Assembly (NCBI GenBank): GCA_028277295.1
Contig: JANQGN010000429.1
Coordinates: forward strand, 1 to 12,166
Direction: 5' to 3'
Length of the DNA: 12,166 nt
From: Rhodospira sp.
GTDB lineage: Bacteria; Pseudomonadota; Alphaproteobacteria; Rhodospirillales; Rhodospirillaceae
Below are positions 5,433-11,638 of the stretch, in pieces. How positions within the stretch are numbered: the stretch's first letter is position 1; each line of letters opens with the position of its first letter. The position numbers were made by a program, and so were the translations under genes. Under the pieces are notes generated by a model that saw nothing but the letters and a program-made list of their open reading frames with translations, was not told the DNA's origin and searched no databases.

Positions 5433-5804
5433 TCAATGACCATCACGCTGACCAGCCTTGAACCGCTCCTGGCTATTATCGCCGGCATCGCCATCCTGGT
5501 CGTGCCCCGGCTGTTGAACTACATCGTCGCCGCCTACCTGATCCTGGTGGGCTTGCTGGGGCTCGGCATCATCAATCTGTGACCGGCTCCCACGGGCACG
5601 GTCTGAACCGGACAGCCCGGCATGCGGTTCGGCCTCCGCCGGGTCGGGGTGGGCCGCCGCCTCGGCCGCCTGTGCCTCCGCCCATTTGCGAGCCTGGTCC
5701 TCGGCCCGGATGCGGTCAAGCCGCGCCTTGTCCCAGAGCAACAATCCGATCAGGCCGCCAAAGAACAGCCCCAGATCCAGGAATGCATATTGGGTTCCGG
5801 TCAT
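5433..5804 (-). CDS. Putative single-span membrane protein, antisense to the DUF3096 gene
   Basis: The N-terminal half looks like a real protein: MTGTQYAFLDLGLFFGGLIG begins one membrane helix (about residues 6-23), followed by a charged amphipathic helix (WDKARLDRIRAEDQARKWAEAQ). The start at 5802-5804 has a strong purine-rich ribosome-binding site (GGGAGGGG) about 7 nt upstream, and start codons further upstream are not needed. From about residue 75 the sequence is low-complexity and runs antisense across the entire DUF3096 gene, ending at 5433-5435. Either this is a true nested overlap, or the native protein ends earlier and a one-base change has extended it. A +1 shift would meet TGATGA (5567-5572 on this strand). 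I recognise no named family. Confidence 0.55.
   Translation of the reverse strand: MTGTQYAFLDLGLFFGGLIGLLLWDKARLDRIRAEDQARKWAEAQAAEAAAHPDPAEAEPHAGLSGSDRARGSRSQIDDAEPQQAHQDQVGGDDVVQQPGHDQDGDAGDNSQERFKAGQRDGH
5436..5582 (+). CDS. DUF3096 small hydrophobic protein (48 aa)
   Basis: The peptide begins MTITLTSLEPLLAIIAGIAI. It is almost entirely hydrophobic, with two closely spaced membrane helices (about residues 9-24 and 28-46) around the conserved PRLLNYIVAAYLI stretch. This pattern is that of DUF3096, small bacterial membrane proteins of unknown role. AAGGA at 5421-5425 lies 10 nt before the ATG. A GTG 15 codons upstream is in frame but is less likely as the start. The whole gene lies antisense inside a longer minus-strand ORF (5433-5804), and its ATG directly abuts that ORF's stop codon. 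Conservation of the DUF3096 sequence suggests this strand is coding throughout the overlap. Confidence 0.82.
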   Translation: MTITLTSLEPLLAIIAGIAILVVPRLLNYIVAAYLILVGLLGLGIINL

Positions 5805-6103
5805 CGCCACACCCCTCCCGTTCACCGACCAGCGGAGAGACGCGCGGTGACCGAGGCGCATGTCACGTCACCGGTCCTCCGCCCGCCCCAGGCCCTGACG
5901 CCGACGTGAGATGGGCTCGGACAAGCCAGCGACCAAGGGGGCCGACACGCGGCACGGCTCCCAAGGATGCTGTGATACCGAGAGGCGGGAGCAAATCCCG
6001 AGCGATCTGGAGCGAATCGCCCTGGAAGACCTTTTGGGGACGATTTGCTTCAACATCAGCATATGAGGGCGTTTTCGACGAGTCAGTTGCCGGCGAAAAC
6101 GCC
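5805..6103. other. Intergenic region with repeat-like structure behind chrR
   Basis: This stretch of about 300 bp has no credible gene. Its right half is full of inverted repeats: AGCAAATC (5990-5997) with GATTTGCT (6042-6049), GCGAT (6002-6006) with ATCGC (6016-6020), and the long hairpin at 6066-6105. Such clustering suggests a small dispersed intergenic element, but the ends cannot be defined from one copy. Confidence 0.5.
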
Positions 6104-6105
6104 CT
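6066..6105 (-). terminator. 12-bp perfect hairpin overlapping the chrR stop codon
   Basis: AGGGCGTTTTCG (6066-6077) and CGAAAACGCCCT (6094-6105) pair perfectly around a 16-nt loop. The right arm shares two bases with the TAG stop of chrR (6104-6106), so the RNA would fold immediately as translation ends. There is no U-run after the stem, so intrinsic termination is uncertain. It may instead protect the 3' end of the rpoE-chrR mRNA or be part of a repeat element. Confidence 0.5.
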
Positions 6106-6811
6106 AGAAGCCCATCATGGGCGCCATCACCCTTGGCACCAGTCCCGAGAAGCGCAACGGGGCGTCGGTGCCGATCAGGCACACACACTCTTCTCCGGAA
6201 TCAGCGATGGGTTGGTGATGCGTGTCGCTGTCGATCTCGGCGAGGTCGCCTCGGGTAAACCGGCCCTGTTCGTCGGAAAACGAGCCGCTGAGAACCACCG
6301 TCATCTCCAGCCCGGCGTGGCCATGGTGGGGCAGGACCCGCCCCGGGGCTATGCGCAGCAGCTTGGCCGTATCGCGTCCGCGCGCCCGGTGCACCAGATC
6401 CACCTGGCGGACCCCGGGGGCCAGCCATTGCCAGCGCGCGGTGGCCAGATCATGGACGTAGGGTCGCAGGACCGAGGGCAGTGGGGAGCCCGCGTCCGCC
6501 ACGTCCGTTTCGCCGGAGGCGTGGCGCGTGGGCAACGGGAGGGGTGCGCCGACGGTCTGGGCGGGGTCAGGGGCATTCGGCGCCGGTGCGTCCAGGCGGG
6601 CGAGAACGCCCTCAAGGGCGCCGGGGCGGAGCGCCACGGGGGCGATGTCCTCCATCATCACGCCGCCCATGGCCTCGGCCTCGCGCACGGCGCGCCGGCA
6701 TCGCGGGCAGAAGGACAGATGCGCGGCCACCAGAAGCGACAGGCCCTCGCCCAGTCCGCCGGCGGCATAGGCAAGCAGCACGGCCTCGCTGGGGTGATGC
6801 TTGACGGTCAT
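6104..6811 (-). CDS. chrR: ChrR-type zinc anti-sigma factor with C-terminal cupin domain
   Basis: ChrR holds the ECF sigma factor RpoE inactive until singlet oxygen or related stress frees it. This 235-aa protein has the N-terminal zinc-binding anti-sigma domain with His6, His31, Cys35 and Cys38. As I recall them, these are the same positions as the zinc ligands of R. sphaeroides ChrR. An Ala/Pro-rich linker (about 73-112) leads to a cupin domain with HHGHAGLEMTVVLSG (162-176; His162/163/165 and Glu169) and His198/199. It ends PRVMAPMMGF, as related proteins do. Its ATG overlaps the rpoE stop (ATGA), showing translational coupling and the usual sigma-then-anti-sigma order. It is cytosolic. 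Confidence 0.94.
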   Translation of the reverse strand: MTVKHHPSEAVLLAYAAGGLGEGLSLLVAAHLSFCPRCRRAVREAEAMGGVMMEDIAPVALRPGALEGVLARLDAPAPNAPDPAQTVGAPLPLPTRHASGETDVADAGSPLPSVLRPYVHDLATARWQWLAPGVRQVDLVHRARGRDTAKLLRIAPGRVLPHHGHAGLEMTVVLSGSFSDEQGRFTRGDLAEIDSDTHHQPIADSGEECVCLIGTDAPLRFSGLVPRVMAPMMGF

Positions 6812-7374
6812 GTGAATGCGTCTCCGACATGGGCCTTCACCTTGCGAAACGCCAGGCGAAGGCGAGACTTCACGGTGCCGAGGGGAATCCCCAGCCTCTC
6901 GGCGATTTCGGAATGGGCCATGTCCTCGTAAAAGGACAAGGTGACCACCTGGGCTTGTTCCGCTGGCAATGTGGCGATCGCCTCACGCATCCGTGCCTGC
7001 ACCTGCGCGCTGTTCAGGTGGACCTCGGCCGAGGGCGGCGGCTCGCCGGCCATGAGGGGATCATCGGCGTCCGGTTCCGGCCGCCGCTCCCGCCGCAGAA
7101 CGTCGATCCGCCGATTACGGGCGATGGTAAAAATCCAGGTGCTCACCGCCGCCTTGGCCGGGTCGAATTGTGACGCCTTGCGCCAGACGGTCAACAGCAC
7201 ATCCTGCGCCAGGTCCTCGGCCTCGCTCTCCATCGCGCCCTGGCGCATCAGGAAGCCCTTCACCCTCGGTGCGAAGTGTTCGAACAGGGCGACGAACGCG
7301 GCCTGATCGCTCCGCTCCGCGATCGCGAGAACCAGATCGGCCAGGGCATCCCCATCCACCGCGACACTGGTCAT
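6808..7374 (-). CDS. rpoE: ECF RNA polymerase sigma factor, RpoE (ChrR-controlled group)
   Basis: This 188-aa ECF sigma factor directs RNA polymerase to photo-oxidative stress genes and is sequestered by ChrR. Region 2 spans about residues 24-95, with FEHFAPRVKGFLM (31-43), DLAQDVLLTVW and STWIFTIARNRRIDVLRRE. Region 4 has LPAEQAQVVTLSFYED, then the helix-turn-helix AERLGIPLGTVKSRLRLA. The VKGFLM segment matches R. sphaeroides RpoE near residues known to contact ChrR. The ORF could begin at 7479, but the ATG at 7372-7374 matches the family N-terminus. A TGATCC-type promoter (7485-7513) would also start transcription at or past the 7479 codon. This leaves a leader of roughly 100 nt. Autoregulation is likely. 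Confidence 0.94.
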   Translation of the reverse strand: MTSVAVDGDALADLVLAIAERSDQAAFVALFEHFAPRVKGFLMRQGAMESEAEDLAQDVLLTVWRKASQFDPAKAAVSTWIFTIARNRRIDVLRRERRPEPDADDPLMAGEPPPSAEVHLNSAQVQARMREAIATLPAEQAQVVTLSFYEDMAHSEIAERLGIPLGTVKSRLRLAFRKVKAHVGDAFT

Positions 7375-7484
7375 GGCCGCGCCCCCCGGATGCAAGCGAA
7401 CGCGCCCACGGCGTGCCGCCGGGGCCTGGCGATCGAGCATGGCGACGGGCGCCGTTGCATGAAGCCGATATTCATTCATGCCCT

Positions 7485-7513
7485 CTCATACGTTGACGTG
7501 GGCCCGTGGATCA
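7485..7513 (-). promoter_or_regulatory. Candidate RpoE-dependent promoter of rpoE-chrR
   Basis: On the minus strand, TGATCC (7513 to 7508) is followed after 17 nt by TATGAG (7490 to 7485). This resembles the R. sphaeroides RpoE consensus, roughly TGATCC then TAAGA about 17-18 nt later. It lies about 110 bp upstream of the chosen rpoE start and supports autoregulation. Confidence 0.6.
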
Positions 7514-7728
7514 TGTCCCGGCGACAATCCGGCGATTTTGTGTTTCGCGATCATGCTGAAGCATGTCACGCGCCGACACCGCTACGCCGATGGAAGGAGT
7601 GTACCTGTCGTCCAACGGATATTGGAGCGAGGTATATTCATTCCAATGAGAAAATATGAACCATGCATGGGGCCTCGATGCTCGCTAAGGGATGCCAGAA
7701 AAGACTACGCGACCAAAGAGGGTATTGG

Positions 7729-7758
7729 TGATCCGCCTCCGGGGCCACGGCGTACGGA
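7729..7758 (+). promoter_or_regulatory. Candidate RpoE-dependent promoter of the lipid-modification operon
   Basis: TGATCC (7729-7734) is followed after 18 nt by TACGGA (7753-7758), close to the RpoE consensus. It reads towards the FAD oxidoreductase gene starting at 7866, giving a leader of about 100 nt. With the opposed element before rpoE, it places the operon under the same sigma factor. Confidence 0.6.
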
Positions 7759-7865
7759 ACCCCAGACAAGGGTGGAGCGGCATTCGCGCGCGCCGCCGCA
7801 ACCACACATCCCGGGCTTCGGACAACCGGACCTCGGACTCACGGGCAGAGGGGGCCGACACGATC

Positions 7866-9290
7866 ATGACCACCGTAACTCCCCGCGTGCGTCCCGCACG
7901 GGACGCCCGCCCTCGCGGCGTCCCAAACCGACGCAGGCGAATCGCCGTCATCGGGACGGGCATCGCTGGCATGGCCGCCGCCTGGCTGCTGAGCCAGCGT
8001 CACCACGTGACAGTGTTCGAGCGTGGGGATTATGTGGGGGGCCACTCCAACACCGTGGAGGCCCCAGGGCTCGATGGGCGGCCCATTCCCGTCGATACCG
8101 GCTTCATTGTCTATAATGTGGTCAACTATCCCAACCTGACGGCCCTGTTCGATCACCTTAAGGTGCCCACCCAGGACAGTGACATGAGCTTCGCGGCGTC
8201 GCTGGATGACGGCCGCCTGGAGTACGCGGGCAATGGCCTGGGCGGTCTGTTCGCCCAGCCTGGCAACATCGTCCGGCCACGCTTCTGGTCCATGCTGCGC
8301 GACCTGGTGCGCTTCTATCGCGAGGCCCCGGCGTTTCTGGCCGACCCTCGGTCCCGCGTGGTGACGCTGGGGGACTATCTGGACGCCAACGGGTACGGCG
8401 CGCCCTTTGTCGAGGACCACTTGCTGCCCATGGGCGCCGCCATCTGGTCGACCCCCACGGCGGACATGCGCGCCTATCCGGCGGCCGCCTTCATCCGTTT
8501 TTTCGAGAACCACGGCCTGCTGCGGCTGCGCGACCGCATCGACTGGCGCACGGTGGCCGGCGGCAGCCGCGAATATGTCCGCCGCCTGACCGCCCCGTAC
8601 GCCGACCGCATTCACCTGAACACCAAGATTGTGTCCATCCGCCGCGCCCAGGGTTCGGTGATGATCGAGGATTTGCGCGGCGGGTTGCACGTGGCGGACG
8701 ACGTGGTCCTGGCCTGTCACGCCGACGAGGCGCTTGGCTTGCTCAGCGACGTCGACGATCGCGAACGCACCATCCTCCAGGGCTTCCGCTACACCCGCAA
8801 CCGGGCCATCCTGCACACCGATGCCTCGCTGATGCCGAGGGCCCGGCGTGCCTGGTCGGCCTGGAACTTCCTGGGAACGCACGACGACGATGGTGGCCAG
8901 CGGGTCTGCGTGACCTACTGGATGAACAAGCTGCAAGGCATCGCGCCGGACACACCGCTGTTCGTCACCCTCAATCCCCCGCGCGAGCCCGCCCGGGGCA
9001 CGGTGATTCGCGGCTTCCTCTATGACCATCCGCTCTATGATCGCGAGGCACTGGCGGCGCAGGCCCAGGTGTGGCGCCTGCAAGGGCATCGGAACACGTG
9101 GTTCTGCGGGGCCTACATGGGATCCGGGTTCCACGAGGATGGTTTGCAGGCCGGCCTGGCGGTGGCCGAGGCCCTGGGTGGACTAAGCCGTCCCTGGCGG
9201 GTGCCTGACGAGAACGGCCGCATCGTCGTCGGCGACATGATGGCCGGCCGGACGCTCGACGCGGCCGTACAGCCGGGAGGTGCCTTATGA
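7866..9290 (+). CDS. FAD-dependent oxidoreductase (flavin amine-oxidase fold) of a lipid-modification operon
   Basis: This 474-aa flavoprotein has the dinucleotide-binding motif VIGTGIAG (28-35), with Glu52 at the end of the second strand and GGH (58-60). Its C-terminal FAD signature is WFCGAYMGSGFHEDGLQAGL (about 413-432). The same flavoprotein type heads a conserved bacterial cluster with DUF1365 and CFA-like methyltransferases. In R. sphaeroides a related RpoE-regulated gene group includes a phospholipid fatty-acid desaturase (UfaD) of the furan fatty acid pathway. I believe this protein corresponds to that flavoprotein type but cannot prove the reaction. The ATG at 7866 follows a GAGGGGG stretch 11 nt upstream; the frame is open further up without a site. 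An Arg-rich 20-residue leader precedes the Rossmann fold. Its stop overlaps the next start (ATGA). Confidence 0.88.
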   Translation: MTTVTPRVRPARDARPRGVPNRRRRIAVIGTGIAGMAAAWLLSQRHHVTVFERGDYVGGHSNTVEAPGLDGRPIPVDTGFIVYNVVNYPNLTALFDHLKVPTQDSDMSFAASLDDGRLEYAGNGLGGLFAQPGNIVRPRFWSMLRDLVRFYREAPAFLADPRSRVVTLGDYLDANGYGAPFVEDHLLPMGAAIWSTPTADMRAYPAAAFIRFFENHGLLRLRDRIDWRTVAGGSREYVRRLTAPYADRIHLNTKIVSIRRAQGSVMIEDLRGGLHVADDVVLACHADEALGLLSDVDDRERTILQGFRYTRNRAILHTDASLMPRARRAWSAWNFLGTHDDDGGQRVCVTYWMNKLQGIAPDTPLFVTLNPPREPARGTVIRGFLYDHPLYDREALAAQAQVWRLQGHRNTWFCGAYMGSGFHEDGLQAGLAVAEALGGLSRPWRVPDENGRIVVGDMMAGRTLDAAVQPGGAL

Positions 9291-10126
9291 CCGCGCCTGC
9301 CCGCGAGGGATCGGCGGTGTATCGCGGCCTGGTCGTGCATCGGCGTCTGCGGCCCCGGCGCCACCGCCTGGACTACCGCGTGTTCTCGCTGCTGCTGGAC
9401 CTGGACGACCTGCCCACCCTGGGCCGGCGGCTGCGCTGGTTCGCCCATAACCGCTTCGCCCCGGTCAGCTTCCATGATCGAGATCATGGCCCAGGCGATG
9501 GCGCGCCCCTGCGGCCCTGGGTGGAGGCCGCGTTGTCCCGCGCCGGCCTGGACCTGGGGGGCGGGCCGATCCGGGTGCTCTGCTACCCGCGCCTGTGGGG
9601 CTATGTGTTCAACCCGCTCACCGTCTACTTCTGCCATCACCCGGATGGGCGTCTGGGGGCCGTGGTGCACGAGGTGAACAACACCTTCGGCGATCGCCAC
9701 TGCTACCTGATCCCTGTCACCGAGGGCGACGCGCGGGCGCAAGTGGTGCGCCAGAGCTGCGACAAGCGGATGTACGTGTCCCCCTTCATGGACATGGAGA
9801 CAACCTATCATTTTCGGATCCGCCCGCCAGCGGAGACGGTGAACGTGGCCATTCAGCAGACCGATCAGGCGGGGACCATCCTGTTCGCTTCCTTCACAGG
9901 CGAGCGCCAGCCCTTGACCGACCGGTCCCTGGCGGCGGCCGTGGCCCGGCATCCGCTGATGACGGTGAAGGTGATCGCTGGCATTCACTGGGAGGCCCTG
10001 AAGCTGTTCGTCAAGGGCATGCGGTTGCTGCCCCGGGGGCAAGCCCCGGCGGATTTGGTCACCGTGGTGCCGCCTGGCGAGCGCTCCCGGGTGCCGCAGG
10101 CCACTCGCTCCGGCGCGTCCTCCTGA
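9287..10126 (+). CDS. DUF1365 family protein
   Basis: This 279-aa protein shows the DUF1365 hallmarks in order: an N-terminal VYRGLVVHRRLRPRRHRLDY (11-30), GYVFNPLTVYFCHH (105-118), HEVNNTFGDRHCYL (128-141) and MYVSPFMDMETTYHF (162-176). The biochemical role is not established to my knowledge. The family travels with the flavoprotein before it and the methyltransferase after it, so a role in modifying membrane fatty acids is inferred. The start codon overlaps the preceding stop by 4 nt, with GGGAGG just upstream, so the two genes are translationally coupled. The conserved His and Cys residues could bind metal or act in catalysis; this is speculation. Confidence 0.92.
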   Translation: MTAPAREGSAVYRGLVVHRRLRPRRHRLDYRVFSLLLDLDDLPTLGRRLRWFAHNRFAPVSFHDRDHGPGDGAPLRPWVEAALSRAGLDLGGGPIRVLCYPRLWGYVFNPLTVYFCHHPDGRLGAVVHEVNNTFGDRHCYLIPVTEGDARAQVVRQSCDKRMYVSPFMDMETTYHFRIRPPAETVNVAIQQTDQAGTILFASFTGERQPLTDRSLAAAVARHPLMTVKVIAGIHWEALKLFVKGMRLLPRGQAPADLVTVVPPGERSRVPQATRSGASS

Positions 10127-10164
10127 CGACAGTCCGCGTGTCCCTCCGTCCCTGACCCTCGACC

Positions 10165-10187
10165 ACCCCGGGCGCGTCGTCCGGGGT
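10165..10187 (+). terminator. GC-rich hairpin between the DUF1365 and methyltransferase genes
   Basis: ACCCCGG (10165-10171) pairs perfectly with CCGGGGT (10181-10187) around a 9-nt loop, in the only sizeable gap (96 bp) of an otherwise overlapping operon. There is no U-run, so it is more likely a partial attenuator or mRNA stability element than a full terminator. Confidence 0.4.
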
Positions 10188-10222
10188 TGCCCAAGATCAA
10201 GACCCGTGAGGAACCCGAGCCG

Positions 10223-11638
10223 ATGTCACATCGTCCCGCCCCCGCGCCAGCGCCCTCGTCTTCCTCCTCGTCCCCCGCCTCCACGCCGTCTTCGTCCAAT
10301 CCCCGCCTGGCCCTGGCCGTGAGTGGTGACGGGTCCGTCGCCAGAGAGTCACACCGGGCCATGGAGACCGGGGCACGTCTGACCTCGCACGCGGGGTCAC
10401 GGGTGCGCCCCCGATGGACGTCGCTGGGTTTCGACGCGCTGTCGCTGACCGCCATCGAAGCCCTGCTCGGACGCTTGCGGCGTGGCCGGCTAACCCTGTT
10501 TCGGCCCGATCGCTCGGAGCGGGTGTTCGAGGGGTCGGCCCCGGGTCCGGAGGCGGCGGTGATCCTGCGATCCCCCAAGGCGGCGCGCCGCCTGGTGTTC
10601 GGTGGCGCGGTGGGCTTCGGCGAGGCATTCGTTGACGGTCTGTGGGACACCCCGGACCTGGAGGCCGTCCTTCGCCTGGCGGCGGCCAACAACGACGCGA
10701 TCTCCGTCGGCCGCACCGGTTCCGGCCTGGCGCACTGGCTGCGCGGCCGCGCCCATCGGCGCAACGCCAACACCCGCGCCGGCAGCCGCCGCAACATCGC
10801 CTACCACTACGACCTGGGCAACGACTTCTACGGTGCCTGGCTGGACCCCAGCATGACCTACTCGGCCGCGCTATGGGAGGCACCCGGCCAGAGCCTGGAG
10901 GAGGCCCAGCGCGCCAAGATCCGCCGCCTGTGCCGGACCCTGAACCTGCGCCTAGGGCAAAGGGTTCTGGAGATCGGCTGCGGCTGGGGCGGCTTCGCCG
11001 AGATCGCCGCCGGGGAGTTCGGCTGTACCGTCACCGGCGTGACCCTGTCGCGCGAGCAACTGGCCTGGGCACGGGCGCGGATCGCCGCCGCCGGCCTGTC
11101 CGATCGTGTGGACTTGCGGTTGCAAGACTACCGGGACATTGACGGTGCCTTCGATGCCGTCGCCTCCATCGAGATGTTCGAGGCCGTGGGCCAGGAGCAT
11201 TGGCCCTTGTTCTTCGACCGTCTGCGGGATCGCCTGGCGCCGGGGGGCCGCGCCGCCTTGCAGGTGATCACCATCGCCGAGGACCGCTTCGAGGAATATC
11301 GCCGCTATCCCGACTTCATCCAGACCCACGTGTTTCCGGGGGGCATGCTGCCCACCGTCCGGCATCTGACAGAGGGCCTGACGGCCGCCGGCCTGACGGT
11401 CACCGACCGCCTGGCTTTCGGCGCCGACTACGCCCGCACCCTGGGACTATGGCGCCAGGCGTTCCTGGCCGCCTGGCCCACGATCCTGGACGGGAACACG
11501 AACGGGGGCGCCGACGGCGGGAGCCAGGGCTTTGACGAGCGCTTTCGGCGGCTTTGGACGTACTACCTGGGTTACTGCAAGGTTGGCTTCGAAAGCGGGT
11601 CCATCGACGTCGTGCAGGTGCGGGCGGAGCGGCCATGA
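10223..11638 (+). CDS. Cyclopropane-fatty-acid-synthase-like SAM methyltransferase
   Basis: The enzyme (471 aa) should transfer a methyl group from S-adenosylmethionine to unsaturated phospholipid acyl chains. It has the substrate-side block HYDLGNDFYGAWLDPSMTYS (195-214), SAM motif VLEIGCGWGG (248-257), QDYRD (301-305), EMFEAVG (317-323) and FGADYARTLGLW (399-410). Compared with E. coli Cfa, Cys139 becomes Ala215 and His266 becomes Gln347, while Glu239 (Glu320) and Tyr317 (Tyr403) remain. It may therefore make methyl-branched chains rather than cyclopropanes, as in R. sphaeroides furan fatty acid synthesis; this is inference. The N-terminus is a Ser/Pro/Ala-rich, probably disordered tail (1-30). 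ATG 10223 is preferred over the in-frame TTG at 10187 because GAGGAA (10208-10213) sits 9 nt before it. The stop overlaps the next start. Confidence 0.9.
   Translation: MSHRPAPAPAPSSSSSSPASTPSSSNPRLALAVSGDGSVARESHRAMETGARLTSHAGSRVRPRWTSLGFDALSLTAIEALLGRLRRGRLTLFRPDRSERVFEGSAPGPEAAVILRSPKAARRLVFGGAVGFGEAFVDGLWDTPDLEAVLRLAAANNDAISVGRTGSGLAHWLRGRAHRRNANTRAGSRRNIAYHYDLGNDFYGAWLDPSMTYSAALWEAPGQSLEEAQRAKIRRLCRTLNLRLGQRVLEIGCGWGGFAEIAAGEFGCTVTGVTLSREQLAWARARIAAAGLSDRVDLRLQDYRDIDGAFDAVASIEMFEAVGQEHWPLFFDRLRDRLAPGGRAALQVITIAEDRFEEYRRYPDFIQTHVFPGGMLPTVRHLTEGLTAAGLTVTDRLAFGADYARTLGLWRQAFLAAWPTILDGNTNGGADGGSQGFDERFRRLWTYYLGYCKVGFESGSIDVVQVRAERP

Larger units (their letters stand above)
7375..7865. other. 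Divergent control region between rpoE and the lipid operon
   Basis: About 490 bp contain no convincing gene; reading frames that cross it lack ribosome-binding sites and recognisable protein character. It holds the two opposed RpoE-type promoters, the rpoE leader, and a relatively AT-rich patch (about 7515-7725) with an inverted repeat ATTGGA (7621-7626) / TCCAAT (7642-7647) separated by 15 nt. That repeat could be an operator, but no regulator is identifiable. Confidence 0.65.

Noticed and set aside
5868..6188. 106-aa minus-strand ORF behind chrR
   Set aside because: It overlaps the 3' end of chrR in another frame and runs through repeat-like DNA, with no supporting ribosome-binding site.
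7375..7479. Upstream ATG extension of rpoE by 35 codons
   Set aside because: The extra residues do not match the RpoE family, and the likely RpoE-type promoter would start transcription at or after this codon.
7839..9134. 431-aa minus-strand ORF opposite the flavoprotein
   Set aside because: His/Gln/Val-rich antisense composition, no motif, and the opposite frame has an FAD-binding fold.
9113..10042. 309-aa minus-strand ORF opposite DUF1365
   Set aside because: Antisense shadow; DUF1365 motifs are unambiguous on the plus strand.
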